Source: Chloroflexus islandicus (GTDB lineage Bacteria > Chloroflexota > Chloroflexia > Chloroflexales > Chloroflexaceae). Taken from it: DNA of 64,000 bases. Where the stretch lies: NCBI RefSeq assembly GCF_001650695.1, contig NZ_LWQS01000021.1, positions 1-64,000 of the forward strand, in the 5' to 3' direction. This document shows, in pieces, positions 6,881 to 15,760 of the stretch (position 1 is its first letter; the number at the start of each line of letters is the position of its first letter). A model generated the notes under the pieces. That model was not told the DNA's origin, did not search any database, and saw nothing but the letters and a program-made list of their open reading frames with translations. A program made the position numbers and the translations under genes.

Positions 6881-8374
6881 CGGTATTGTCACCTCGTTCG
6901 CGGTGATCACCCAATCCGTAAACAGATCATCCAATTCGCACGCGCACGCCTGCTCGGCGGCGCGGAGCAGGTCAGGGCCGGCAATCTCGCGGTAACTTGC
7001 CGCGGCCACATACCCTTGTAAGAACGCATTGAATGCCTCTTCGCCGATGCGCTGGCGCAGCGCGTGGAAGAAGAGCGCGCCTTTGGCATAAACAACCGGT
7101 ACGTAGCGGCCATCGCTTAACCCTGATGGCGGCGTGGCCAACGGCGCGTCGCCACCCCGTTCGCGCAACCGGCGGTACACAGCGCGGAAGGCGTCGAGTT
7201 CGGCCCGCGCTTGCTCTGGCACCCCGATCATCTCGTAGTAGAGGATTTGGCTATAACTGGCTAGCCCTTCGTCAAGCCACGCTTCCCCCTGCGCATCATT
7301 GCCGACTAACCCGTACCACCACTGATGGCTGATCTCGTGGGCAATGGTTGTCTCGAGCAGCCGGTCATCACGCCGGTAGAGGCTCTGCTCGATTAACACG
7401 ACTCCCGGATATTCCATGCCGTAAAATTGGGTCAAGGCCGCTTGGATCACCTCTAGCTCGGCGTAGGGGTAAGCGCCGAAACGCTGGTTGAAGGCGCGCA
7501 GAGCGGCGGTGGCAATCGCGAGACTGCGCTCAGCGGCGGCAGGATCATCTGGCTGGACATAACTAACTACACGAGTGCCGTCTACCTCGGCGCTGGCCGC
7601 CACTAACCCTTGGAGCGCGGCAAGGTAGAATTCGCGTTGCGGCCCGCTGACGAAACGGCTTATCTGCCCGCCATCGCCAGTCGTTTGATAAGCGAGGCGG
7701 CTGCCGCTCGTGACGAGTTGCCAGTCTGCCGGCGCTGCGATAGTGACATCGTACAGCGCGATCGCGCTGACAGTGAAGTCTCCTCGCGCCACAATGGGCC
7801 GCGTGTCCCAGCCGATCCCCGGAATATAACGGGCCAACATTGGGTAGAATGAGGCAATCGACCAGACCCCCGCTTCCAGATTGTAGGCGCCGAAGATGCG
7901 CTGGCTAGCATTACGCGGCCCGCGTGCGGTGAAGGTCATCGTGACGGTGGTGCGCTGGCCGGGGGCAATGGCTTGCGGTGTGCTGAGGCCGATCAAGGTG
8001 TCGCCGTGCAAGGTGCGTGATGGTACCGGCACGCCGTCGATCAGGGCCGAGGTGACATCGAGCCTCCCGCCGAAGTCGGGGTGGTTGGGATAGAGATGGA
8101 ACCAGATCGTATCGAACTCCGCCTCTGTCTGGTTGGTGAGTTGCACCGTGATGTCACCGCTCAGCCGTGGCCCGCTGGGGTCGAGCTGGACGCGCATCGT
8201 GTAGCGATCCCACGGCTCGCGGGTAAGATCGGCGACGCGATCAGGGCGCATCGCGGCGGTTTGGGTGGTGATGAAGGGATCGATGACCGTTGCCGCGCCT
8301 TCGTCGCGGATGATTGCCGACGGCGGGGTAACGTTGGTGAAGACGATGACGAGGAGTAGAATTAGGCGTATCAT
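6878..8374 (-). CDS. M1-family (gluzincin) metallopeptidase, exported or membrane-anchored
   Basis: 498 residues. The zinc site HEISH is at residues 346-350 with the third ligand E369, exactly the HEXXH-X18-E spacing of M1 aminopeptidases. The exopeptidase motif appears as YGMEYPG. The first 15 or so residues (MIRLILLLVIVFTNV) form a signal peptide or anchor, so it should work outside the cytoplasmic membrane. The start at 8374 was chosen over a longer frame opening at 8485, because the extra 37 codons run through repeat DNA and would bury the signal sequence. The C-terminal ERAP1-like domain is absent or short, as in small M1 enzymes. Confidence 0.9.
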   Translation of the reverse strand: MIRLILLLVIVFTNVTPPSAIIRDEGAATVIDPFITTQTAAMRPDRVADLTREPWDRYTMRVQLDPSGPRLSGDITVQLTNQTEAEFDTIWFHLYPNHPDFGGRLDVTSALIDGVPVPSRTLHGDTLIGLSTPQAIAPGQRTTVTMTFTARGPRNASQRIFGAYNLEAGVWSIASFYPMLARYIPGIGWDTRPIVARGDFTVSAIALYDVTIAAPADWQLVTSGSRLAYQTTGDGGQISRFVSGPQREFYLAALQGLVAASAEVDGTRVVSYVQPDDPAAAERSLAIATAALRAFNQRFGAYPYAELEVIQAALTQFYGMEYPGVVLIEQSLYRRDDRLLETTIAHEISHQWWYGLVGNDAQGEAWLDEGLASYSQILYYEMIGVPEQARAELDAFRAVYRRLRERGGDAPLATPPSGLSDGRYVPVVYAKGALFFHALRQRIGEEAFNAFLQGYVAAASYREIAGPDLLRAAEQACACELDDLFTDWVITANEVTIP

Positions 8375-8400
8375 GTAATCATCATACCATACACCGTGAA

Positions 8401-8510
8401 TGCGGCAAAGGCACAGTAGCGCCGGACGGCTGTCCGGCTCCGCGAAGAACGCAGAGGGGGTAACGCAAAGGCGCAGGGGACGCAAAGAACGCAGAGGGGT
8501 TTTGAAGTGG
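8401..8510. repeat. Repeat cluster, families C and F
   Basis: It contains gccggacggctgtccggct (family F, near 8422-8441, also at 14116 and 14793) and gcaaag/gcagagg direct-repeat units of family C (…aacgcagaggg…, …gcgcaggggacgc…). It occupies the upstream region of the minus-strand peptidase gene and is non-coding. Confidence 0.6.
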
Positions 8511-8570
8511 GGGCGAAGAGAGCGGTTGGTTGCTTTCTTGACGGCAACAATCTTTTAGTGATTTTTTAGG

Positions 8571-8738
8571 GAATAGCCACAAAAAGGTACAAGAGACACA
8601 ACAACATTTTGTGATTTTTGTGTCTTTTCGCGGCTATTTGGGGATTAGTCTTATCGTGATGGTTAGGGAATAGCCACAAAAAGGTACAAGAGACACAACA
8701 ACATTTTGTGATGTTTGTGTCTCTTCGTGGCTATTCGG
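8571..8738. repeat. Tandem 97-bp repeat with internal dyads (family D)
   Basis: Two near-identical units start with gaatagccac at 8571 and 8668. Each has inverted arms, gaatagccac…agagacac against gtgtctcttcgtggctattc. A diverged copy is at 39407-39482. The second unit ends with CGGAG (8736-8740), which serves as ribosome-binding site for the gene starting at 8750. Confidence 0.75.
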
Positions 8739-8749
8739 AGATTAAACCT

Positions 8750-9706
8750 ATGCTGAACCGTCTCTTCGGCTGGAGCAAACGCGGCGAATCCGGCGACCGT
8801 CCGTCTATGTTGCGCGGCGACCGGCCCGGCGAGCCGATCACGCTCAAGGTGGCGCTGATTACCCACGATCCGCCGATCCCCGAACGCGGCGGCTTGCCGT
8901 TGAGCCGGGTGATGGGGTGGAATGATGCCGAAACCTTGGCTGCGCAGTATATCGCCGATCTGCGCGCTTGTTCGGGCGGGATCGCCGATTATCGGATTGT
9001 GATGCGGCGGCATTACACCGACTTTCCGGTCAAGAGCGATGGCTTTCGCTACGATAGTGCCACCTATTTAGCAGCGTGGGAGCGGCGCATGCCGGCTCAT
9101 CAACCCGATGAAGCCGATTATGAGCGGTTGCTCGATCAGATCGGGTTGGCTGCCGAGCTTGAGCGCGGCGAGCTGGATGAGCTGTGGCTGTTTGCCTTTC
9201 CGTATGCCGGTTACTACGAGAGCCGGATGGTTGGTGTGGATGCGTTTTGGTGCAACGCGCCGCCGCTGCGGTTGCCCCATGCCCGCCGCCGCTATATTGT
9301 GATGGGGTTCAATGTCGAGCGCGATGTAGGTTGTATGCTCGAAAACTTCGGCCATCGCGTCGAGTCGATTATGGCGCATGTCTACCGCAATCATCCGCCA
9401 GATCGCAACTTGTGGGAGCGTTTCACCCGCCTCGACGAGTGCGGTAACGTCCACTTCGCCCCGTCAAGCGTGCGCGACTACGACTGGGGCAACCCGCGGT
9501 CAGTGTGGGCGCGGGCCGATGCGTGGTACCAGTTTCCCGACCTCAGTGCGCCGGCCCGCGTGATGCGCTGCGCTGAATGGGGCGGCGGCGATATGCGCCT
9601 GCACCATCTCTGGTGGCTCGATCATCTGCCGCGGGTCGCCGGTGAAACCGACGGCGTCGCCAACAATTGGTGGCGGTACGTCTTGCAACCGTGGATAGTG
9701 CCATGA
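8750..9706 (+). CDS. Conserved-looking protein of unknown function, coupled to a two-component system
   Basis: 318 residues, no signal peptide or membrane helix. I do not recognise the family. Visible features are a TLKVALITHDPPIPERGG segment near the N-terminus, many aromatic residues, and a C-terminal MRLHHLWWLDHLPRV with clustered His and Trp. The pattern GFNVERDVGCMLENFGHRVESIMAHVYRNHP could contribute catalytic or metal ligands, but this is speculative. The start at ATG 8750 uses a GGAG located in the family D repeat. Its stop overlaps the histidine kinase start (ATGA at 9703-9706), so it is translationally coupled to the kinase and may act with it. Confidence 0.72.
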   Translation: MLNRLFGWSKRGESGDRPSMLRGDRPGEPITLKVALITHDPPIPERGGLPLSRVMGWNDAETLAAQYIADLRACSGGIADYRIVMRRHYTDFPVKSDGFRYDSATYLAAWERRMPAHQPDEADYERLLDQIGLAAELERGELDELWLFAFPYAGYYESRMVGVDAFWCNAPPLRLPHARRRYIVMGFNVERDVGCMLENFGHRVESIMAHVYRNHPPDRNLWERFTRLDECGNVHFAPSSVRDYDWGNPRSVWARADAWYQFPDLSAPARVMRCAEWGGGDMRLHHLWWLDHLPRVAGETDGVANNWWRYVLQPWIVP

Positions 9707-10959
9707 ATGCGCACTGGCCGTTTATCCCGCTCTGGCAGCGCCTCACCCGCTATTTCAGCCGCGGGCAGAACTCGCTGATGCTGGCGGCGTATGCCATGAT
9801 CAGCTTCGCGCTGGTTGAGTTTATCCTCTTCCACCGCCACTTGCCGCCAGAACGATTTTACCCGGTGGTATTGCTCTTGAGTATGTTGCTGGCGCTCAAC
9901 GCCGCGTGGGAAGGTTTGAAACGCCGTTGGGGCGAAGCGGCGGCAAACCGGTTCTATTTCGCCGCTAGCAGCACGCTCTTTTTAGTGGTGAACTACGTTG
10001 GTCTCGATGCCGGTTGGACGTTCCTGCCCTTTTTGCTCTTCGTCATCGCTTCGCAAGCGGTGGTTGGGCTAGGCGTATGGCGCGGTCTCGGCATGAGCTT
10101 GCTCTTGTACCTTGGCTGGAGCGGTGTGCTCTGGTTGCGCGGCGCCGCGCTCGAACATCTCCTCGCTCAGACCTCATCCATTTTGTTGGGCTTGATCTTC
10201 ACCTTGGTATTTTCGGTTGTGCTGGCGCGGTTGGCCGATCAGATGACCCGCGCCGAGCGGTTGGCCGCCGAGTTGCGCGCAGCTAATGCGGCGTTGGCGG
10301 CGGCGCGCGAACGCGAAGTCGCCTTGGCGGCGGCGGAAGAGCGGGTGCAGTTGGCGCGCGAGATTCACGACGGGCTCGGCCATCATCTCACGGCGCTGAA
10401 TGTGCAGTTGCAAGCGGCTGCCCGCCTGCTCGACCGCGATCCGGAACGGGCGGCGCAGGCGCTAGCCCTCTGCCGGGAAGAGGCGCAGGCGGCGCTGGCC
10501 GAGGTGCGGCAGAGTGTGGCTTTGATGCGCACCAATCCGCTGGCCGGCCAGCCGCTGCCGGACGTGATCGCCGGGATGGTGCGCGATTTCGATCGGGTTT
10601 CGCCCTTGCAGGCCTGCTTTACGCTTGAGGGTAACGTGGGTGAGGTGGCGCCGGCGGTGGCGATGACGCTCTACCGTGCTGCCCAAGAGGGGCTTACCAA
10701 TGCTCAAAAGCACGGTCAGGCCACGCAGGTGACGGTGCGGCTGATCGGCGCTGCCGATAGTGTGCGGCTGGAAGTGATCAATGACGGCCCGCCGGCGCCG
10801 CCGGTCGCCGATACCGGCTTTGGCCTTGCCGGCCTGCAGGAACGGGCGGCGCGCTTGGGCGGAACCTTGCAGGCGGAACCGCTGCCGGCAGGCGGCTTCC
10901 GGTTGGTGATGGCTGTGCCCCGTGCGGGCGCAGTGTTCAAGGGCGGACAGAACGTATGA
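9703..10959 (+). CDS. NarL-type sensor histidine kinase
   Basis: 418 residues. Five or six membrane helices lie in residues 24-180, with no large periplasmic domain, so the sensing is probably within the membrane or of a small ligand. A coiled coil (about 181-215) leads to the HisKA_3 site EIHDGLGHHLTALN with phosphoacceptor H222. The HATPase_c domain has the N box NAQKHGQA, the G1-type NDGPP, and GFGLAGLQERAARLGG. It belongs to the LiaS/NarX class. The start ATG overlaps the stop of the preceding gene. The cognate regulator lies 174 nt downstream, beyond an inserted repeat. Confidence 0.92.
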   Translation: MNAHWPFIPLWQRLTRYFSRGQNSLMLAAYAMISFALVEFILFHRHLPPERFYPVVLLLSMLLALNAAWEGLKRRWGEAAANRFYFAASSTLFLVVNYVGLDAGWTFLPFLLFVIASQAVVGLGVWRGLGMSLLLYLGWSGVLWLRGAALEHLLAQTSSILLGLIFTLVFSVVLARLADQMTRAERLAAELRAANAALAAAREREVALAAAEERVQLAREIHDGLGHHLTALNVQLQAAARLLDRDPERAAQALALCREEAQAALAEVRQSVALMRTNPLAGQPLPDVIAGMVRDFDRVSPLQACFTLEGNVGEVAPAVAMTLYRAAQEGLTNAQKHGQATQVTVRLIGAADSVRLEVINDGPPAPPVADTGFGLAGLQERAARLGGTLQAEPLPAGGFRLVMAVPRAGAVFKGGQNV

Positions 10960-10964
10960 GCGTA

Positions 10965-11113
10965 GATGGAGTTGATGGAGTTGCGATGCGCTGGTTCGCC
11001 CTCACCCCCAGCCCCTCTCCCACTGGCGCGGGAGAGGGGAGCAGAGCTACGATTTGAGGCATTGTACCGCGATCAACGGTTGTACTCGACCGCATGTTCT
11101 GTCCGTCCCTCAA
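10965..11113. repeat. Family A repeat inside the two-component operon
   Basis: It carries the cacccccagcccctctcccactggcgc hairpin module and the gcgatcaacggttgtactcga segment, and ends at gttctgtccgtccctcaa (11097-11113), the family A terminal inverted repeat. It separates the kinase from its response regulator; the regulator's own GAGGGAGG lies just after it. Confidence 0.65.
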
Positions 11114-11133
11114 TGGGAGCAGAGGGAGGCCGC

Positions 11134-11784
11134 ATGATTCGCATTCTGTTGGTCGATGACCAGACCTTGGTGCGGCAGGGGATTCAGACCCTGCTCGATC
11201 TAGAAGAGGATTTGACCGTGGTGGGTGCGGCGGCGAACGGCCAACAGGCGTTGGCTATGGTAGAGCAATTGCAGCCGGATGTAGTGTTAATGGATGTGCG
11301 CATGCCGGTGATGGATGGCGTAGCGGCGACCCGTGAGATTACCAAGCGGTGGCCACAGATCGGGGTCATCATTCTCACCACGTTCGATGATGATGAATAT
11401 GTGATCGAGGGCTTAAAAGCCGGTGCGCGCGGCTACATGCTGAAAGACGCCGACAGCAGCGAGATTGTCGAAGCGGTACGGATTGTGGCCCGCGGCGAGG
11501 CGTTGATTCAGCCGAGCATCACCCGCAAAGTGCTGGCTGAGTTCACTCGGCTGGCCGGTGGCAAGGCGCCGGTAACGCCGCCGTTGGCCGAACCGCTCAC
11601 CGAGCGCGAGATGGACGTGCTGCGTGGGATTGCCGCCGGGCAGTCGAACCGCGAGATCGCCGATCAGCTTTACATTAGCGAGGGCACGGTCAAGAATCAC
11701 GTCTCGAACCTGCTCGCCAAGCTGGCGGTGCGCGATCGCACGCAGGCCATCATCCGCGCCCGCGAGTTGGGCTTGATCGAGTAA
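11134..11784 (+). CDS. NarL/FixJ-family response regulator
   Basis: 216 residues. The receiver domain has the acidic pair D8-D9, phospho-acceptor D54 (VLMDVRMPVMDG), T82/T83 and K104 (YMLKDA). The C-terminal LuxR-type HTH is LTEREMDVLRGIAAGQSNRE…SEGTVKNHVSNLLAKL. It should bind DNA as a phosphorylated dimer. The start was placed at the ATG at 11134, preceded by GAGGGAGG; the longer open frame upstream reads through a family A repeat. It is the partner of the kinase at 9703-10959. Confidence 0.93.
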   Translation: MIRILLVDDQTLVRQGIQTLLDLEEDLTVVGAAANGQQALAMVEQLQPDVVLMDVRMPVMDGVAATREITKRWPQIGVIILTTFDDDEYVIEGLKAGARGYMLKDADSSEIVEAVRIVARGEALIQPSITRKVLAEFTRLAGGKAPVTPPLAEPLTEREMDVLRGIAAGQSNREIADQLYISEGTVKNHVSNLLAKLAVRDRTQAIIRARELGLIE

Positions 11785-11909
11785 CTCCTTCCTATGCCAA
11801 ACGTCATCCTCCGCCTATGACCGCAATCTACCTTGCGCCACTGGTGGCACCTCGCGCCGAGTGCTATGCTTCAGACAGGCAATCGAGCGACGTGAAAGCG
11901 AGGACAGCG

Positions 11910-12428
11910 ATGGCAACCGAAACGACAATGACCGAAACGCGCAACCGGTCAGTAGTAGGGATGGTGTTGATTGCGCTCGGTATCGTCTTGCTGTTGGGAT
12001 ATGTGATCGACACTGGTCTGCTGGTGATGCCGATGATGGCGATCATCTTCGCCATTGCCGGCATTCGCAAGCGCGAAGCGGGTTGGTTTGTTCCGGCGGG
12101 TATCATTGGCGGTATCGGGTTGGGGACGGTATTGATCGAAACGTTGCCGCTGGTCGATCCTGTTGCTGGCGGCGTTTTCCTGCTCTCGTTTGCGGCTGGT
12201 TGGGCGTCCATCCCGCTGCTCAGCGCGCTCTTCGCAAACGAGAAGGTGTGGTGGCCGTTCATCCCCGGCGGCGTGATGGCCGTGATCGGTTCACTCATCC
12301 TGATCGGCGAGGGTGGGATGACCCTGCTCGATCTCATCTTCAACCGGGCCGGCTGGGTTTGGCCGCTGGTGCTGATTGCGATTGGCGTGGCCTTGCTGCT
12401 CCGGACAACGGATAGGGGGAACGAATAA
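11910..12428 (+). CDS. Small polytopic membrane protein (LiaF/DUF5668-like topology)
   Basis: 172 residues; the ATG at 11910 follows gcgagga. After a polar N-terminus (MATETTMTETRNRS) come about five hydrophobic helices with short loops; the last ends in LLLRTTDRGNE. Membrane sensor proteins associated with LiaRS-type two-component systems have this look. The gene follows the kinase/regulator pair, so a role in that response is a reasonable guess, but the assignment rests on topology. A bidirectional terminator follows. Confidence 0.65.
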   Translation: MATETTMTETRNRSVVGMVLIALGIVLLLGYVIDTGLLVMPMMAIIFAIAGIRKREAGWFVPAGIIGGIGLGTVLIETLPLVDPVAGGVFLLSFAAGWASIPLLSALFANEKVWWPFIPGGVMAVIGSLILIGEGGMTLLDLIFNRAGWVWPLVLIAIGVALLLRTTDRGNE

Positions 12429-12435
12429 ACGAAGC

Positions 12436-12476
12436 AACGAAGCAACGAATGGCGCTGCGCTATTCGTTGCTTCGTT
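12436..12476. terminator. Bidirectional hairpin terminator
   Basis: A perfect 15-bp stem, aacgaagcaacgaat (12436-12450) and attcgttgcttcgtt (12462-12476), with an 11-nt loop. It sits between convergent genes ending at 12428 (+) and 12487 (-). Confidence 0.8.
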
Positions 12477-12486
12477 CCCCTATTGA

Positions 12487-13905
12487 TTAGAAAATAATCT
12501 GATCGGCATTCACCTGCTCAAGGCTGCTCCACGGCGAGCGTACCTGCTCGGCGCGGAGTTGGCCGCGCCGGTAGAGGACAAGCAGCATCACGCCGGCGAT
12601 CGCGATCAAGGTGAGTGCGCTCAGGTAGACAGCGATGTAACCGCTCGCCACCACGCCGCTCATCCGCCCGATAATATCGCGGGCGAGACCAGCGGCGATG
12701 GTGCCCACGCCTTGGGCCAGCGCCTGCGTAATACCCCACAGGGCAAGGAACAGACCGGCGTGAGCGCGGTCGCAAAGCCCCATGACCAGCGAGAGGCCGC
12801 CGACGATCAGCATGCCGCGGCCCATCCCGATCAGCGCCACGCCACTAAGGAACTGCCCGACGTGATCGGGCGAGGTGGACAAGCTGATAGTGGCGAAGCC
12901 AACAATGCCGAGCAGCGAAGCGCCGCCGATCATGCGCAACGCCGGTTGGCCGCGCCAGAGCAGCCAGCCGGTCAACACAATCGCGGTGAGCATGCCGCCG
13001 CCCCACACCGCGGTCAAGCGGGTCGTTTCGGCGACCGTCATCCCCAACACCTGCCCGCCGTATGGCTCAAGCAACACGTCATGGACGGCAAAGCCGGTGG
13101 TAGCCAGCGCTAGCACGATAAACAGGTTGCGCAACGGGCGTTGCGCCGCCAGCATACGCAGCGAATCGCCCAGCGTTTCGCGCACCCGCACCGGTGTCAC
13201 GTCGGCCAACTGGCCATTCGGTTTCAGCCGCTCTTGGTCGAGCATTGACATAAACGTCAAGAAGACAAAGGCCAGCGCCGAACCTTGCATCACCTGTATC
13301 AAGCGGGTATGGCTATAATCGATCAGCAGCTCGCCGATCAGCAACGAGCCAACGATCGTGCCCAGCACCAACGCTACCCACAACAGACTCAACACCCGCC
13401 CGCGCTCTTCTTGCGGGGTCACATCGCTCACAATCGCGAGATAGATCGTCTCGGCGATGTTGACTCCGAGCCCATAGGCAAAAAAGATCGCAAAACAGAC
13501 GATGACTGCCAGCGGGAACGGCAAATAACCCTCGCCGCTGAGCAGAATCAGCGAGAAGGGCGCGGTAGCCAAGCCACCGTAGGTCAGCATCGCCCCTAAC
13601 ACGAGATAGGGGGTGCGCCAGCGGCCAGCGGCGCGATGCACGTCCGACTGGTAGCCGAAAATGGCGCGGGCCGGCGAAATAAAGTAGTGCAGCGCCAGCA
13701 AGGAACCAACCAAAAACGCGGCGATCCCGAGCTCGTTGATCAACACCCGGTTGAGCGTGCCGGTGAGCGGCGCCAGCGAGAGACCCATTCCGAATTGAAA
13801 TAGACTGAGACGAAAAACGCGCAGCCACATCCGCAGGCGCGGACGGGCTTCCAGCCAGTGTTGCACCTGACGAAACGGCCGCAGCAACGTGTCTGCCATT
13901 GCCAT
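12487..13905 (-). CDS. BCD-family (PucC-like) MFS transporter
   Basis: 472 residues and about 12 membrane helices. The opening RMWLRVFRLSLFQFGMGLS, then NRVLINELG, GSLLALHYFISPARAIFGYQSD and GRWRTPYLVLG, are hallmarks of the bacteriochlorophyll-delivery family (PucC, LhaA and related proteins). These act in assembly of light-harvesting complexes or delivery of pigment in phototrophs. This is the strongest phototrophy marker in the window. It stands alone here, with no pigment-synthesis or reaction-centre genes adjacent. AAGGAG (13918-13913) precedes the ATG. An extended -10 lies at 13945-13953. Confidence 0.9.
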   Translation of the reverse strand: MAMADTLLRPFRQVQHWLEARPRLRMWLRVFRLSLFQFGMGLSLAPLTGTLNRVLINELGIAAFLVGSLLALHYFISPARAIFGYQSDVHRAAGRWRTPYLVLGAMLTYGGLATAPFSLILLSGEGYLPFPLAVIVCFAIFFAYGLGVNIAETIYLAIVSDVTPQEERGRVLSLLWVALVLGTIVGSLLIGELLIDYSHTRLIQVMQGSALAFVFLTFMSMLDQERLKPNGQLADVTPVRVRETLGDSLRMLAAQRPLRNLFIVLALATTGFAVHDVLLEPYGGQVLGMTVAETTRLTAVWGGGMLTAIVLTGWLLWRGQPALRMIGGASLLGIVGFATISLSTSPDHVGQFLSGVALIGMGRGMLIVGGLSLVMGLCDRAHAGLFLALWGITQALAQGVGTIAAGLARDIIGRMSGVVASGYIAVYLSALTLIAIAGVMLLVLYRRGQLRAEQVRSPWSSLEQVNADQIIF

Positions 13906-13944
13906 CTTCCGGCTCCTTGCGCTAGAGCGTCGTTGTTGTGACGT

Positions 13945-13953
13945 ATTATAGCA
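13945..13953 (-). promoter_or_regulatory. Extended -10 promoter of the BCD transporter
   Basis: On the minus strand the sequence reads TGC-TATAAT (TATAAT complementary to 13945-13950). No convincing -35 is present, as is usual for extended -10 promoters. The leader is about 33 nt. Confidence 0.5.
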
Positions 13954-14039
13954 CGCGGTGACATGCGGTATAAACGAAGCTGGCCTCGAGTTTGGGTGCT
14001 AGCTTCTTATGAATTCAGAACCGTCGCTATGTTGGGAAG

Positions 14040-14840
14040 GTCTGCATCCCCTAGCCCTTGTTCCCGCCTGACGGCGGGAGACCAAGGCGCAGCGCGAGCA
14101 AAGGGGCTGTAGAACTGGACGGCTGTCCGGCTCCGCACAGCAGCGCAAAGGGATTGGAATGACCATTACTCTCTGCGTCTTCGGCGGTGCGTGTTAGGCA
14201 GCCACCATCCCTTGCCCCTTAACCCACTGTGGAGTTCAAGGGTGGATAGAACCCATGATTGCAGATATATCTGAAGGCTTTGCAATGCGCCATGTTACCC
14301 TCACCCCCAGCCCCTCTCCCACTAGCGCGGGAGAGGGGAGCGCAGCACCGAGCTTTACGGCATCGCACAGCGATCTACGGTCTTAAGCGACCAGATGTGT
14401 TGTTCGCCCGCCAGCCCCGCTTTTTAGTTGTCATTGCGAGCCGCGCGGTAGGGGCAGAGCGTGGCTCTGCCCGTCGCGCGGCGAAGCAATCTCCCCCACG
14501 CACGGGAGCAATCGGCTGTGGGTTCGCTCGCGCCGAAGCAATGACAGGCCGGGAGTGGGGTGCTCCTGCGTTCCGCTCCCGTAATGTCTTGCCCGCCATC
14601 CAGCAGCTCCCCCTCTCCCGCCGTCAGGTGGGAGAGGGGGCTAGGGGGTGAGGGCATCAGCCCGCGCAGCGGGCTTCGTAATAGTAGCCCGGCCCTTCAG
14701 GGCCGGGCGCCGGATCAGAGGTTCTGTCCACCCTTGAGCCTGCGCCAGTGGGAGAGGGTGCTAGGGGGTGAGGGCGAATGTCAAGACGCCGTAGAGCCGG
14801 ACGGCTGTCCGGCTCTGCAAAGGAGGCAAAGATCATTGCA
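14040..14840. repeat. Nested repeat cluster in a 1-kb gene-free region
   Basis: The region between the BCD transporter and trpA holds repeats only. Family F units lie at 14116-14135 and 14793-14814. A family A left end (ttcaagggtggatagaac) is at 14235-14252 and a right end (gttctgtccacccttga) at 14721-14737. A family B element (gtcattgcgagcc … gcaatgaca) is inserted between the two A halves at about 14427-14550. Hairpins are gcccgcgcagcgggc and ggcccttcagggcc. Short open frames here are repeat sequence and are not credible genes. Confidence 0.75.
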
Positions 14841-14893
14841 CCCTCTACGCCCTCGGTGGTATGCATGAGGCGGCCCTTGCCCCGTCTTGCCTG

Positions 14894-14902
14894 TGGTATG
14901 AT
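14894..14902 (+). promoter_or_regulatory. Possible extended -10 of trpA
   Basis: TGG-TATGAT at 14894-14902, about 38 nt before the trpA ATG. It is supported only by the motif. Confidence 0.35.
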
Positions 14903-14940
14903 GATAATCACAGCGAAGTACTCTACCGAGATTGCCGACT

Positions 14941-15735
14941 ATGAGCCGAATTGCCGAAACCTTTGCCCGCCTCCGTTCCGAGGGACGGATTGCCTTAATG
15001 CCCTACTTGACGGTTGGCTTCCCCGAACGCGAGAGCACGTTAGAGCTGGTACCGGCGCTGGAAGCGGCAGGCGCCAGTTTGTTTGAGTTAGGGGTGCCCT
15101 TTTCCGATCCGCTGGCCGATGGCACGACGATTCAGCGCGCCACCCAGCGCGCGCTTGAGCATGGCGTGACGATGGCCGATTGTCTGGCTACTGTCGCCGA
15201 GCTGCGTGCGCGCAAGGTGGCGGCGCCGCTGCTCTTGATGGGTTACTACAATCCGTTGTTACGCTACGGTCTCGAGCGGGCCTGCGCCGATTTGGCTGCT
15301 GCCGGCGGCGATGGCTGGATCATTCCTGACCTGCCGCTCGAAGAGGCGGCTGATTTGCGCCAGATCGCCGCTGCGCACCAGCTTGATCTGATTATGTTCA
15401 TTGCTCCCACCACCCCGCCGGCGCGGATCGCGCAGATTGTCACCCACGCCAGCGGCTTTATCTACATCGTTTCGTTGACCGGCGTGACCGGTGCGCGGCA
15501 GGCGCTGGCCGGCAATCTGGCCGATCTCATCGCCACGGTGCGCCAACAGACCGATCTGCCGTTGGTAGTTGGGTTTGGTATTAGCCAGCCGGCGCACGTC
15601 GCCGATGTGGCGCGGATTGCCGACGGCGCGATCGTCGGCAGCGCCTTGATCGACCGCCTCGAACGGTTGCCGCCGGCTGAGCGGGTGACCGGCGCTGCCG
15701 CTTATGTGCGCGAATTACTGAGCGCGGTGGAATGA
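14941..15735 (+). CDS. trpA: Tryptophan synthase alpha chain
   Basis: 264 residues, typical for TrpA. It cleaves indole-3-glycerol phosphate to indole and glyceraldehyde-3-phosphate and passes indole to TrpB through the tunnel of the alpha2-beta2 complex. The catalytic Glu is in [10 protein letters not shown], and the catalytic Asp in [20 protein letters not shown] and VGFGIS are the phosphate-binding loops. An in-frame TTG at 14932 was ignored in favour of the ATG. No other trp gene is nearby, so the pathway genes are scattered. A stand-alone Lrp-type domain follows after 25 nt. Confidence 0.96.
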   Translation: MSRIAETFARLRSEGRIALMPYLTVGFPERESTLELVPALEAAGASLFELGVPFSDPLADGTTIQRATQRALEHGVTMADCLATVAELRARKVAAPLLLMGYYNPLLRYGLERACADLAAAGGDGWIIPDLPLEEAADLRQIAAAHQLDLIMFIAPTTPPARIAQIVTHASGFIYIVSLTGVTGARQALAGNLADLIATVRQQTDLPLVVGFGISQPAHVADVARIADGAIVGSALIDRLERLPPAERVTGAAAYVRELLSAVE

Positions 15736-15760
15736 GCCTAGGCTAGAGAGGAGCAGAGCG

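Noticed and set aside
14259-15086. Short open frames (100-130 residues) upstream of trpA
   Set aside because: They translate repeat families A, B and F. Similar peptides such as PSPPAPLPLARERG appear at other repeat sites, so they are not genes.
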